Positions 50,896 to 61,130 are shown, counted from the first letter of the stretch. The stretch: 64,000 nucleotides of DNA from Chryseobacterium sp. FH2 (GCF_001045455.1 NZ_LFNE01000004.1:186001-250000), one strand, 5' to 3'. Notes: a model not told the origin generated them from the letters alone. A program made the numbers and translations.

Positions 50896-52479
50896 TTATA
50901 AAAGCTTTATTCTTTCTTCCTCTAAATCAATCTGATAAATTTGCCAATGAATATATTCTTCATGCAATTCAGGATCTTTTTTTAGTCCCGCCAAAAACTG
51001 CCGTTGGTTTTCTAGCAGTTCCAGATAATTTTGTTTGGAAGTTTCTGTCATTTTCATTTTTTCAGGCTGGCTGATTTTATCTTCCCACATATTAATCATT
51101 TTCTGTAAATGGGGATCTTTATATAATCCTTTCTCATGTTTCTCTTTCAAAAGCCGTAATGTTTCTACAACAAGCTGGTTTTTTACCTTTATTTTCGCTT
51201 CATCTTCAGTCAATTCTCTGCCATAATCAAAAAGATTGGTACGTTTGATAAGATAAGGAAGTGTAAGCCCCTGAATCAAAAGGGTAAATAAAATAACCGT
51301 AAACGTGATAAATAAAATAAGATTACGATGAGGAAAAGCTTCTCCGTCCGGCAATGTCAACGGGATCGAAAGAGCCGCCGCTAATGATACAACTCCTCTC
51401 ATACCCGTCCATCCAAGCAGCAAGGGCATTCCTAATCTTCTTCGCCTTGAAAGACCTCTTCCCGGAGCTACACTTGGTCTGAATATCAATGTAGCAACCA
51501 GAGCTCCATATGAAGAAACCATTCTGGTGACAATCAAAATAACAGTAACCAAACAGCCGTACAGAATAGCTCTGCCTAAAGGAATTCCGTCTGCCCGAAG
51601 CCCTCTTACAACCTCAGGAAGTGCTAAACCTATAAGCATAAACACAATACCATTGAGTATAAAAATCAAAGCTTCCCAAAAGCTGAAAGCTTTTATTCGG
51701 CTTGCACTGCTTAGGAAAGAAAATCTTCTTATTGATAAAAATAAACCTCCCGCAACTACTGCCAATACACCGGAACTCTGAACCTGCTCAGCCGCCCAAT
51801 ATAACAGGTAAGGCTCTACAAGCGTGAAAACAATATCTGAAGGAGCGTCTGTAGGCAATTTTTTATGTGCCTGCATGAATAACCATCCGCCTAAAAGCCC
51901 GATAGCGATTCCTCCAATCACCATCCACGAAAAATCCCGGATTGCTGTCTGAAAAATAAACTGCCCGGAACCTACCGCAACCAAAGCAAATCTAACAATG
52001 ATAAGCGACGAAGCATCATTAAGCAAACTTTCTCCCTCCAAAATAGCCGACGTGGATTTAGGAATTTTTACAAACTTCATAATAGCACCGGTACTTACGG
52101 CATCGGGCGGAGATACAATTCCTCCCAGTAAAAAGCCCAATGCCAATGTAATTCCCGGGATATAATAATTTGCAAATAGGGCTACTGCCAATGCAGAAAA
52201 AAACACTACTAAGAAAGCAAAACTACCGATTATGCGCCACCATTTTTTCATTTCCTTAAACGAAATACTCCAGGAAGCTTCAAAAAGAAGCGGAGGTAAG
52301 AAAATAAAGAAAATCATATCCGGATCTATCTGAATATTGGGTAATCCGGGAATAAAACTGATAAGCAGCCCTGCAATAACCAAAAGTACAGGATAAGCGA
52401 CTCGTAATTTATCCGCAAGCATTTCTATCAATACAATAGCTACCACAAGCGCAATGATAAAAGGTAATAATTCGTGCAT
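50896..52479 (-). CDS. CPA1-family Na+/H+ antiporter
   Basis: A 527-residue membrane protein with about twelve transmembrane segments. The CPA1 ion-site region is visible (GGIVSPPDAVSTGAIMKFV, LEGESLLNDASSLIIVRFAL), as is WTGMRGVVSLAAALSIPL. The C-terminal 100 residues are hydrophilic and helical and probably cytoplasmic and regulatory. It expels Na+ (or other cations) for protons and helps pH and salt balance. Confidence 0.92.
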   Translation of the reverse strand: MHELLPFIIALVVAIVLIEMLADKLRVAYPVLLVIAGLLISFIPGLPNIQIDPDMIFFIFLPPLLFEASWSISFKEMKKWWRIIGSFAFLVVFFSALAVALFANYYIPGITLALGFLLGGIVSPPDAVSTGAIMKFVKIPKSTSAILEGESLLNDASSLIIVRFALVAVGSGQFIFQTAIRDFSWMVIGGIAIGLLGGWLFMQAHKKLPTDAPSDIVFTLVEPYLLYWAAEQVQSSGVLAVVAGGLFLSIRRFSFLSSASRIKAFSFWEALIFILNGIVFMLIGLALPEVVRGLRADGIPLGRAILYGCLVTVILIVTRMVSSYGALVATLIFRPSVAPGRGLSRRRRLGMPLLLGWTGMRGVVSLAAALSIPLTLPDGEAFPHRNLILFITFTVILFTLLIQGLTLPYLIKRTNLFDYGRELTEDEAKIKVKNQLVVETLRLLKEKHEKGLYKDPHLQKMINMWEDKISQPEKMKMTETSKQNYLELLENQRQFLAGLKKDPELHEEYIHWQIYQIDLEEERIKLL

Positions 52480-52507
52480 CTTCTGAGGGAATTTTTTATA
52501 AACTTAA

Positions 52508-52515
52508 CAAATATA
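52508..52515 (-). promoter_or_regulatory. -7 element of the antiporter promoter
   Basis: TATATTTG on the minus strand, 28 bases before the antiporter ATG. The rest of 52516-52801 holds no gene and presumably includes the promoter of the 52802 gene. Confidence 0.45.
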
Positions 52516-52801
52516 TAAAATACGAAACAGCAGTCCCTCTTTTATATAAACAAATAGATTATGTTAAACCATTTATTATCTGCCGGCATTTTTAAAAAGA
52601 TTCGTCAAATATTTAAATTTATCTGAAATGTGCATCTGTTTCAAAATAAAAATAGTTTTGTACGCATTGACATATAAACATTTAGAACAATAACTATCAT
52701 TATAATCATCCGATTAATTTTTAATTTTCTATTACATCTTTATATCTTGATGTAACAAATATTCTCCGATAGGTGTCTTATACATGAAAACTTTATAACA
52801 A

Positions 52802-54970
52802 ATGAAAGTAATTTTAGCACCGATCGCTATAACGATAAGCTCTTTAGTATTAGCTCAAACAAAACAAGATACCCTCAAATCAGAAGAAATAGAAGCTGTT
52901 ACCGTAATTGCCAGAAAGCCAACTGTAGAATCTAAAGCAGACAGAACGGTTTTCAATGTATCAAACAGTTCTATTTTGGCAGGAAATACAACATGGGATG
53001 TTTTGAGAATGACACCTTTGGTAAGTATCGATAATAACGATGTCGTGAAAGCTGAAGGAGAATCAGTAACCGTTTATATTAATGATAGAAAATCTGTGTT
53101 TACAGGTAAAGAATTAAAAGAATACCTTAAAACAATTCCTGCAGACAATCTTATGAAAATTGAAGTAATTACAAGCCCGTCGTCACGTTATGAAACTTCA
53201 GGTTCTGTGATTAATATTGTCTTAAAAAAACGTGATGATGAAGGGATAAAAGGAAGTGTAACCTTCAATAACAAGCAAAATACGAAAAACTCACAGTATA
53301 CCAACCTCAATCTGAATTATCATAAGAAAAAATTCACGCAAACATTCATAGGAAGTTACAGTGACAATATTTACGTAGAGAAAAACTATAGTGTCAATAC
53401 GTTATATGAAAATAACTCTGTAACTGAAATTAACCTTGAAAGTATTGCCAGAAGCCAAAGCCCTTCCCTATCTTCAACTTCCGAATTTGAAATTAATGAT
53501 AAAAATAATTTCGGGCTTATCCTGGAATATTATCAAAGCAGAAGATTAGCTTCTTCGGAAGCCGACGGAACCAAATATATGAATGATATTTTTCAAAGTT
53601 CCTACCTTCAAAACCAAAATTCAACGGGGCTTAACCGTACTTTGGGAACCAACTTATTTTATAAATATTATGACAAAGAAAAAAACAGAATTCTTGATAT
53701 TAATTTAGGAATTAATTATGATTCTCAATCGGAAACCAACGAATTTATAATCAATAAAAGCACTTCTCCGATGGCTGATCATTTGGGGATTATTTCTGAT
53801 AACCAGGCCCGGAATTATTACCTTAAGGTAGATGCCACCCAACCTTTAGGCAAGTCAGGAGGAACATTGGAATTAGGAGGAAAGATGGATTTCAACAATA
53901 ATATTCTTCCGAATAACCTATATGGAAACAGTCTTGATAATATCACAGGACTTCAAAAAAATGATACTTTCCATTATGAGGATAATATTAATTCATTATA
54001 TGCCAACTATAGTAAAACTTTCTTTAAAAAACTGGAAACCAGAATTGGAATTCGTTATGAGAATATTCATTACAAAATGCGGCAGGACATAGCAGGTACA
54101 AATAGAAAAGATTCTTACGGAACGTTTTTACCCAATTTATTATTAAAATATTCTTTTTCAGACAAATATGATCTAAGTCTTACCTATAATCGTAACCTTT
54201 GGCGACCTTGGTATGCTGAATTTAATCCTTTTCTTTTGCCCAATAACGATGGGTTTTATTCAAGAGGAAACATACATTTAGAACCTAATCCCAGTCACAG
54301 GCTTTATATGAAACTCGGGATTCTGAAAAAGTATTTCCTTTCTGCAAGGTATATGTTTACTGATCAGGATTACTGGACGAGTTATGCTGTTGAGGACGGT
54401 AAAACCGTAACTTTGCCGGATAATTTTACAGGAAAAGTTCAGAAATATTATCTTTTTGCCAATACCAACCAGACATTCTTAAAAAATAAGCTGAGCGTAA
54501 ATGTCGGTTTTGGCTGGTATTATATTGACAACAGTGATTTTAATGCTAAAAATGGTCTTAATAATACGGAAAATATGCCCGGACCCAAAAGCTATATCAG
54601 TTACTTTGGAGGGTCTACTAATCTTTCTTACACGAATCTTTTTAATAAAAACATCAATGTAAGCGGATGGGTTGAAGTTTCCAATCAAAATAACGGAAAT
54701 TCTAATGCCAATAGAACCAATATATTCCACAATATTTCGGTAACAAAAATATTTCCTAAAACACAAATGGAAGCCAGCTTGCAACTCATGAATATCTTCA
54801 AAAGACCAAATTTTGATGCTACAACTTATAGCCCGGTAGGAAGTTTCAGAAGTTCATCAAAATGGGATTGGTATGGCTTTTCCCTTACTTTTGTAAAACG
54901 TTTCGGAAATCAAAAAGTAAAAGAAAACACAAAAACCGATGTAGAGAAAAACGGTGGCGGCGGAAAATAA
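52802..54970 (+). CDS. TonB-dependent-receptor-like outer-membrane beta-barrel protein
   Basis: 722 residues: signal peptide (ending LVLAQ), a TonB-box-like segment (EEIEAVTVIARKPTVESKAD), a plug domain (NTTWDVLRMTPLVSIDNNDV, IKVEVITSPSSRYE-type motif IEVITSPSSRYETSGSVINI) and a C-terminal barrel of the OMP_b-brl_3 type (from about residue 300). The carboxypeptidase-like domain often found before the plug in this family is missing. No SusD or transport partner is adjacent, so a nutrient or metal substrate cannot be named. The C-terminus is a Gly-rich tail (KNGGGGK), unusual for a barrel end. Confidence 0.87.
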   Translation: MKVILAPIAITISSLVLAQTKQDTLKSEEIEAVTVIARKPTVESKADRTVFNVSNSSILAGNTTWDVLRMTPLVSIDNNDVVKAEGESVTVYINDRKSVFTGKELKEYLKTIPADNLMKIEVITSPSSRYETSGSVINIVLKKRDDEGIKGSVTFNNKQNTKNSQYTNLNLNYHKKKFTQTFIGSYSDNIYVEKNYSVNTLYENNSVTEINLESIARSQSPSLSSTSEFEINDKNNFGLILEYYQSRRLASSEADGTKYMNDIFQSSYLQNQNSTGLNRTLGTNLFYKYYDKEKNRILDINLGINYDSQSETNEFIINKSTSPMADHLGIISDNQARNYYLKVDATQPLGKSGGTLELGGKMDFNNNILPNNLYGNSLDNITGLQKNDTFHYEDNINSLYANYSKTFFKKLETRIGIRYENIHYKMRQDIAGTNRKDSYGTFLPNLLLKYSFSDKYDLSLTYNRNLWRPWYAEFNPFLLPNNDGFYSRGNIHLEPNPSHRLYMKLGILKKYFLSARYMFTDQDYWTSYAVEDGKTVTLPDNFTGKVQKYYLFANTNQTFLKNKLSVNVGFGWYYIDNSDFNAKNGLNNTENMPGPKSYISYFGGSTNLSYTNLFNKNINVSGWVEVSNQNNGNSNANRTNIFHNISVTKIFPKTQMEASLQLMNIFKRPNFDATTYSPVGSFRSSSKWDWYGFSLTFVKRFGNQKVKENTKTDVEKNGGGGK

Positions 54971-55078
54971 ACGGACTGTAATAATCTATTGCTATTTCTG
55001 CAGCAGAAATTTGCTTCAGCAAAATAGTGCATAAACGTTTGATGATTCGGTTTTAGTATTGATAACTACGAATCATAG

Positions 55079-55105
55079 AAAAAGGAGGCTTTCGCCTCCT
55101 TTTTT
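55079..55105 (+). terminator. Terminator of the outer-membrane protein gene
   Basis: AAAGGAGGC/GCCTCCTTT stem, 4-base loop and T tract; lies 108 bases after the stop. Confidence 0.88.
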
Positions 55106-55308
55106 GCTGTATTAAAATAATCTTGAAACCAATTCTTCTTTATATATTATATATGTGTTTTTTTAATAAGGTTTTCAAGAAGCAGGTTAAAGATTATACA
55201 TACACTATTTTTTTTCATCACTTATGCTCTAAATCTATACCGTTTTCATTCGGTAAATTTTCTACGACAAAGTAACGAAATTGCTGTATAAAAACTCCCA
55301 CAACCTAC

Positions 55309-55345
55309 ATCGATATATATCGATAACAACGTCGATATTTATCGA
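55309..55345. repeat. Two adjacent TCGATAT-N-TATCGA palindromes
   Basis: ATCGATATATATCGAT (55309-55324) is a perfect 16-base palindrome and TCGATATTTATCGA (55332-55345) is nearly the same; centres are 22 bases apart, about two helical turns. They sit 28 bases downstream of the response regulator's stop in a convergent gap. They look like paired operator sites or a structured 3' element. Purpose unknown. Confidence 0.6.
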
Positions 55346-55372
55346 TAAAACACACAAAGATGGGTTTAAACC

Positions 55373-56029
55373 TTAAATTTTATGATGGGTTTTAATAAGA
55401 TCAATCAGCTCAACAAGATTTTCTATTTTTAATTTATCCAGAATATTTTTCTTAATGGTACTTACCGTATTTTGCTTTATATCAAGCTGATTTGCAATTT
55501 CCAGATTGCCATATCCGTCGGCATACATTTCTGCAATTTGTAATTCCCTATTGGTTAAACGACTGAGCGGATTCATCAGATTAGGATCATTAGCAAACTG
55601 TATCAATAAATTCTGAGAAGCGGCAGAAATATACTCCCCTTTTTGTACAATACTTAAAATCGCCTGTTTTACCTCTTCTTCTTCGCTTAATTTGCTCAAA
55701 TATCCATTAGCACCGGCATTAATAAACTTTAGCACATGCAAATGTTCTTCCAGGCCTGAGAAAATTAAAATTTTAATATTGGGATTCACACTTTTTATTT
55801 GTGGCAGAATATGTAAGCTGTTTCCAGACGGAAAATGAGCGTCAATTATTGCTATTTCTATTTCATTTAATTTCACAAGTTCTACGACCTGCTGTAAAGA
55901 TGAGGTCTGATAAATTTTAGAATTGGGAACAACCTCATTAATTACGAGCTCCATCCCGTGCCGCACAATGCTATGGTCGTCTGCTAAAAGAAATTTAATC
56001 TCTTTATCTTCAATTTGTAATCCCATCAT
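55373..56029 (-). CDS. NarL/FixJ-type response regulator
   Basis: 218 residues: receiver domain (acidic pair ADDHS near residue 17, phosphoacceptor Asp63 in AIIDAHFPSGN, Lys in the SKLSEEE loop) and a C-terminal LuxR HTH (LTNRELQIAEMYADGYGNLE, IANQLDIKQNTVSTIKKNIL). Its start lies 20 bases inside the 3' end of the kinase gene, so the pair is translationally coupled. Target genes are unknown; the neighbouring outer-membrane protein gene is one candidate. Confidence 0.92.
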   Translation of the reverse strand: MMGLQIEDKEIKFLLADDHSIVRHGMELVINEVVPNSKIYQTSSLQQVVELVKLNEIEIAIIDAHFPSGNSLHILPQIKSVNPNIKILIFSGLEEHLHVLKFINAGANGYLSKLSEEEEVKQAILSIVQKGEYISAASQNLLIQFANDPNLMNPLSRLTNRELQIAEMYADGYGNLEIANQLDIKQNTVSTIKKNILDKLKIENLVELIDLIKTHHKI

Positions 56030-57755
56030 TATTAATATTTAAATTTATCCTGAACGTCATTTTTGTTCCTTTATGTAATTTACTTGACACAAAAATTTCA
56101 CCATCAAAAAGCTCTACAATTTCTTTGCATAAGTTTAGCCCTAAGCCCGCGCCAAAATTATCAACTTCATCAGATAACAACCCTTGGTAATAAGGCTCAA
56201 AAATTTTTTCCAGATCTGATTCGGATATTCCTACACCAGTATCAACTATTGTTGTTGTCAGTGATATTTTATTCTCTCCTATCGGCTCAGTTGTCATTGT
56301 GAGATCAATTTGCCCGTTTTCCGTAAACTTATTGGCATTTCCCAGAATATTCATAAATAACTGGTTGATTTTTATATTGTCTGAATAAACAATCAAATCT
56401 GCCGGTATATTATCCGTTACTATAAACTTATTATTTCTGGTTTCTATATAAGGCGCAATTGCCGTCACAATAGAATTGATCTCATTTTTAAGATTAAAAA
56501 CATTACTTACAAGTTTTTTTCCTGCTTCCTGGTTTTTTGTGTATTCTAAAATCTGATTAGATTGTATAAGCAAGGTGCTGTTGGTAAACTTTATCGATTT
56601 AAGATATTCTTTTATCGTCTCATCTTTTGTAGTTTTGGTAATTTTATCAATAAAAATATTGATAATTTTTAGCGGAGAACGTAACTCATGGCTCAGCATT
56701 CCCAAAATCCTGTTTTTGAAATTAAGACTATTTTTAATTTCTTTATTTGCCGCATTCAGTTTCAGCTCATATATGAAAGCAATCCTTGTAAAATACATAA
56801 TCAGAATTGATACAATGAACATTAAAACCATTAATCCAAATACCGAATACGTTCGGATTTTAGTATTGATTGAGCTTTGCGCATTATATTCTTTTTCCAG
56901 TTCTGACTTGAAACCTTTTATAGCACTCTCATAGACATCTATCAACCCGTTGCTGTAGATTAGTAATCTGCTGAAGTTACCATAAAATTGTATATTATCA
57001 CGCTGATTATCGCGTTGATTCTGAACGGCACGTACCTGAACCTTCTTAATTTCAGTCAAATAATATTTATCCATAGATTTTACTATGCTATCCATTTTTG
57101 ATTTTACATCAGAAAGCTCTGCAGCTTTTTTATTCGTTAAAGTAATGATGGTGCTTTCTTTTTGTACATCAACCTTACCTGATATGGCATCCTTTAAACG
57201 CCCCATCAGGCCTTTCTTCTTGATGGTATCAGAAAAGGTCTGGGTTTGTACATCCAAACCATTAAAATTATTATTGTAATTATATTTTTCTATATTATAT
57301 TGTTCATCCTGAATTTTTGGAGGTGGTTTCAGAGAAAATTTATATGCAGAATCTATCAGTGTTTGTAACCTTGTAATTTTCAGGGTATCTTTTTTCTGTT
57401 TTACTAAACCATTTTTCAACCTTGGATTAAGGTTTTCATATTTATTTATTTTATCAAAATTATAGTTAAGCTTTCCAAGAGATTGAAAATACAATTTGAG
57501 ATCTTTATCATCCTGACTAATCATATATTTTTGGAGATAATTTTGTGCATCCATGAAATTTTTTTTTGAATTGTCGGTTATCCCTTCCAACTCTCTACTT
57601 TCCTTCAATTGGGCATTGATAAATTTCAATTTCTCCTCATTGATAAATTCGTTATAAAAAAATATTGCAACAATTACCTGCACTAATAAAACACAGATAA
57701 TTAATGAATAATGAACAATTTTTCTCAGCTTAAAATCTAATAATTTGTATTTCAT
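56010..57755 (-). CDS. Membrane sensor histidine kinase
   Basis: 581 residues. Transmembrane helix near 12-32, a large periplasmic region of about 265 residues rich in helices, second transmembrane helix near 300-322, then a HisKA domain with GMLSHELRSPLKII (phosphorylated His) and a HATPase domain (N box NQLFMNILGNANKFTENG, G box VDTGVGISESDLEKIFEPYY, GAGLGLNLCKEIV). The periplasmic part has no recognised sensor family. It phosphorylates the response regulator encoded just downstream. Confidence 0.92.
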   Translation of the reverse strand: MKYKLLDFKLRKIVHYSLIICVLLVQVIVAIFFYNEFINEEKLKFINAQLKESRELEGITDNSKKNFMDAQNYLQKYMISQDDKDLKLYFQSLGKLNYNFDKINKYENLNPRLKNGLVKQKKDTLKITRLQTLIDSAYKFSLKPPPKIQDEQYNIEKYNYNNNFNGLDVQTQTFSDTIKKKGLMGRLKDAISGKVDVQKESTIITLTNKKAAELSDVKSKMDSIVKSMDKYYLTEIKKVQVRAVQNQRDNQRDNIQFYGNFSRLLIYSNGLIDVYESAIKGFKSELEKEYNAQSSINTKIRTYSVFGLMVLMFIVSILIMYFTRIAFIYELKLNAANKEIKNSLNFKNRILGMLSHELRSPLKIINIFIDKITKTTKDETIKEYLKSIKFTNSTLLIQSNQILEYTKNQEAGKKLVSNVFNLKNEINSIVTAIAPYIETRNNKFIVTDNIPADLIVYSDNIKINQLFMNILGNANKFTENGQIDLTMTTEPIGENKISLTTTIVDTGVGISESDLEKIFEPYYQGLLSDEVDNFGAGLGLNLCKEIVELFDGEIFVSSKLHKGTKMTFRINLNINNDGITN

Positions 57756-58400
57756 ATCTATTTATCAGCTAAAATTAATTTCTTGTCTACTTAAGTCTAT
57801 TTGGTATTAGTTTTAAAAGAAATAATATTATTACCGAAAATTTAATTATTGGTTTATATTATTCAGGCAAAGTTAAAGTATTTTTTGTCTATTTATACCT
57901 TACAAAAATCAGAAAAATTAATTCTAATCCAGTTCGAAATATTTGATAAAAACTCCACAATTTCACTAAGTTTACGTACAATTTTACAATCATAAAACAA
58001 ACTATATATATAATCAAAAAAAACCTTGTTCAATGAACAAGGTTTTCCATATTTTTTTACAAAGCATAAAATAAATAATCTGCTTTTTAAATATCTTTAT
58101 TTCTTACAACTTTTCAGAAATACTCATTTTTAAAATATAGATTTTGATTATGGATAAGAAAGAAGTTTAATAGCGGGAACAAGTTTTTCAACAAATTTTG
58201 CGGAAGTAAAGACTCTTACAGAACAGTATTATATTATCATCAAATCAAGTGGTATTTTATATCATTTCCTTTATAAAATTCCTGATCCTCATGAAAATGA
58301 CTTCTAAAAAAGTACTGCAAGAAGGGATCATCTTTACATTCCGCAATTTGTTTTAGTTTATCATTGTGTGTATTTAGAACCTTAATAAGCTTTATTTTTT
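57756..58400. other. Intergenic region with terminator and possible coding remnant
   Basis: About 645 bases between the kinase and the secreted protein gene. It holds one terminator (58017-58046) and an open minus-strand frame at 58240-58490 described separately. The promoter for the kinase should lie near 57760-57800 but no consensus element was found. Confidence 0.4.
58017..58046 (-). terminator. Minus-strand terminator
   Basis: AAAACCTTGTTCA/TGAACAAGGTTTT stem with a T8 tract on the minus strand. It most likely ends transcription of the 58401-59075 gene and anything behind it. Confidence 0.85.
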
Positions 58401-58490
58401 CTAGAACTTTTCTAGGATTAAATTGTAAAGTCTTTCCTGCCCGGCTACAGCAGAATTTATTACTACGTAACAGGTTGCCCGATATAAGTC
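58240..58490 (-). other. Open frame without start, possible gene remnant
   Basis: About 83 codons are open from after a stop near 58492 to TGA at 58240, partly overlapping the secreted protein gene in another frame. The part outside that gene reads FNPRKVLEKIKLIKVLNTHN and then DKLKQIAECKDDPFLQYFF, which looks like genuine protein sequence. There is no ATG. It may be the tail of a lost gene joined to this site; family unknown. Confidence 0.3.
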
Positions 58491-59075
58491 TTTAGTTCCT
58501 GGGACAGCAAACGTAAGTACATTTTTTTCATTAACAACCATTGTTCCTGAACCAATACTTTTCCATGTAGACCAGTCTGTAGGTGTGAATGTATATTTTC
58601 CGGCTGAACCATTAAACGTATTAACACTCGAACTTTGTCCTGTTGTCAGCCAAGTCTCTTCATCTAATACAACAACATCAATATTTGCAGCTGGCGCAGA
58701 TTTAAGTCTTATTTGTGGATAAACATCAGTTGTACTCGTACCATTTACAGGATATAAACGTATTTCTATCACACCCGCACTTATTGCCAGATTAGCATCT
58801 GCCCTGGTTCCAAAGTATTGTTGTTTTTGAATGCTAACTCCTGAAGTTTCAGAGCTTCCATCTAAATCTCCAACAGTTAAAGAAGTTTTACGAAGCACAC
58901 CATTAGTATCAGATGCTAAAATATAATCAGGAGTATTTGCAGGATTTATGATTCTTACTCTTGCATCACCATTTACATCTAACATAGATTCGGGAGCTGT
59001 TGTATTGATACCCACTTGCCCAAATGCAAAGGAGCATGACGAAAGTACTGTAATTGTCAGTAATAATTTTTTCAT
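58401..59075 (-). CDS. Secreted protein of unknown function
   Basis: 224 residues with a signal peptide (ending CSFAFGQ) followed by VGINTTAPESMLDVNGDARV, a segment very common at the start of secreted Flavobacteriia surface proteins. The remainder is beta-rich and Ser/Thr-rich (SGVIEIRLYPVNGTST, PTDWSTWKSIGSGTMVV). No catalytic motif and no T9SS sorting domain can be seen. It stands alone and ends about 350 bases before the nearest terminator. Confidence 0.8.
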   Translation of the reverse strand: MKKLLLTITVLSSCSFAFGQVGINTTAPESMLDVNGDARVRIINPANTPDYILASDTNGVLRKTSLTVGDLDGSSETSGVSIQKQQYFGTRADANLAISAGVIEIRLYPVNGTSTTDVYPQIRLKSAPAANIDVVVLDEETWLTTGQSSSVNTFNGSAGKYTFTPTDWSTWKSIGSGTMVVNEKNVLTFAVPGTKDLYRATCYVVINSAVAGQERLYNLILEKF

Positions 59076-59573
59076 TTCTCAATTGTTATAATTTATTAAA
59101 CCTTTAAGTATTTATTTTCAGCTGACAAAATTATGAGGATAAAAAAGAGAACAATATAAAGTGCTCATGTTAAAACACTCATCACATCCCTTAATATCAC
59201 TCATTTTTTTATTTCATTGATATTTAATACTTTACTATTTTCGAATAATTTTTTATATAGTAAAGTTGTTTTACTTTTTCTTTTTTCTTTATCCATTTTT
59301 CACAACTAGATTTGGGAATATTTCGCCTTTCTTTATAGATTGAATTTCTGCTTGCAAAATTAGATTTGAGATATAAGCATAGCAAATTATTAATAGAATG
59401 ATTATAGAAAAAATGAAAAACAATTATCCTTTAAAAATACTTTTTACAATTTTCAGCACATGATAACCAATAAGTTATATTAAATTACAACAATGTAACC
59501 TATTGAAATAATTTCAAGTTCATTAAAGGATAATGCCTGACTTTGTTAATGAAAAAATTTATAAATACTGATT
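59076..59573. other. Intergenic region
   Basis: About 500 very AT-rich bases between divergent units (the 58401 gene and the TPR pseudogene). I saw no gene, terminator or convincing promoter consensus. Confidence 0.4.
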
Positions 59574-60481
59574 ATGAAAAAATTTTCATGCTTTTTTTAT
59601 TTCGTAAGAGTAATATTTTTTCAAAAAGTTTTTTTTAAAAAGACATTTCTTATTTTCATTGTATTTTTCCTCCAGTTTTTACTGCAGCACAATCTACCCC
59701 ACAAAGCATTGATAAAAGATTGAAAGAGCTTGCAAGTACAAATTTTAAACAAACAATAACTACCGATAGTGCAATTTCCATTGCGGAAAAATGTTATGAA
59801 GAATCAAAACTGATACATTATAGTAATGGAATAAGGCGTAGTAGCTTACAACTAGCTCTTTTTTATTATAGCAAGGGAGATTTTGAAAAGTCTATCAAAA
59901 TTTCGAATGAGATAGAACCTTTGATGGAGAAAATCTGATAATATAAATGCTGTCGAATTTTATAAAAACAGAGCATTAAATTATACACTTTTAGCGCTGT
60001 ACAGTGAAGGTTACCGTGAATACCAAAAAGCTCTCAAAATTGCAGAAAAAATCCCTGATAACGATGAAAAATATTACAGAATCTCTGCAATATATTTGGA
60101 TTTTTTATATTATTATGACCAAATCCCTCAATCTTCTGAAGAAAGAATTAATGACTATTTATTAAAAGCTTTGAAAGAAGATGAACTTATAAGTAAATAT
60201 GGAAAATTGGCGAAAACAGGCGCTAGAAATGAATGGATTATTCAATTAAACTACTTCTTAGGTTCGCAATATATGACTGCCAAAAAGCCCAATATGGATC
60301 TTGCGAGGAAATATTTTACACAAGCGCAGGAAATATATGAAACCTCTACCCAAAAATGATCGAAGAAAATGGGATGAGGTTTCTTTCTTTTTTATGCAGG
60401 TTTTATTACACAGATAAAAATTTTGAAAAAGCTGTTGAATTTGGGCAAAAAGCTATTAACAACAAACCAGTTTTTTCATAA
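59574..60481 (+). pseudogene. TPR protein gene broken by several frameshifts
   Basis: Four pieces in changing frames make one continuous TPR-type protein. ATG 59574 leads to a signal-peptide-like KKTFLIFIVFFLQF. A T5 run at 59676-59680 needs one more base to continue into AAQSTPQSIDKRLKELAS. The next frame stops at 59938 and the adjoining frame continues DNINAVEFYKNRALNY. It stops at 60359, and the third junction leads to IEENGMRFLSFLCRFYY and a stop at 60481. Repeats such as LALYSEGYREYQKALKIAEK and NFEKAVEFGQKAINN are TPR units. Homologues of this kind usually carry a C-terminal transmembrane/HTH part, which is absent. Three breaks point to true decay more than a single error. Confidence 0.8.
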
Positions 60482-60554
60482 ATAGGAATTTCTTTATTTT
60501 TCATTCTCTGTCATATCCTGTTTCGATATCTAATCTTATTTATTTTAAGATTCA

Positions 60555-60911
60555 TCAGGAATTTTTTTTAACAACATCAATCATATGATCGATATCAAAA
60601 GGTTTTTGAATAAAATCGTCTGCCTTACACTCTTTTGCTGTTTTAGGAAGATCAAAAGATGTAGAAGTAAGTACCGAAGATACTTCTTCCGTCTCCGGAT
60701 CTGATTTAAGTTCCTTGATTACTTCTGATCCTTTTTTCGTTCCTTTGATATGATCATCTACGACAACTACATCGGGCTCAATTTCATCAATTTTCTCAAT
60801 AGGTTCTGTTGTCAATGACGGAGTAACATCAAAGCCTTCATCTTCCAGGACCTCTTCCATAATATTGAGAACATCTTTATTATCCTGAATAAGTACAACC
60901 TTCTTTTTCAT
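60555..60911 (-). CDS. Single-domain response regulator
   Basis: 118 residues, only a receiver domain: acidic residues near the N-terminus (VLIQDNKDV; D10 with N11 where a second Asp is usual), phosphoacceptor Asp52 in PDVVVVDDHIKG, Thr/Ser at STSF and Lys in FIQKPFD. Without an output domain it may act by protein contact or as a phosphate sink in a phosphorelay. No kinase is adjacent. Confidence 0.9.
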   Translation of the reverse strand: MKKKVVLIQDNKDVLNIMEEVLEDEGFDVTPSLTTEPIEKIDEIEPDVVVVDDHIKGTKKGSEVIKELKSDPETEEVSSVLTSTSFDLPKTAKECKADDFIQKPFDIDHMIDVVKKNS

Positions 60912-61130
60912 ACCATATTAATAATATTGTAATAAATATACAAAAAAATGTATATTGAGTGACCATACAGCATGGTAAAAAGAAATGCGAGAAGTTGTAA
61001 TTTGTATTGATGAACATATCAAGATATTAAAAGTGACAAGAAAAATATACAAGTAAATTTCGAGGAAAGCGATGTGAAAAACTATTCCCATTTTAAAGAT
61101 AAGAAACGATTTTATAATAATTATAAATTC

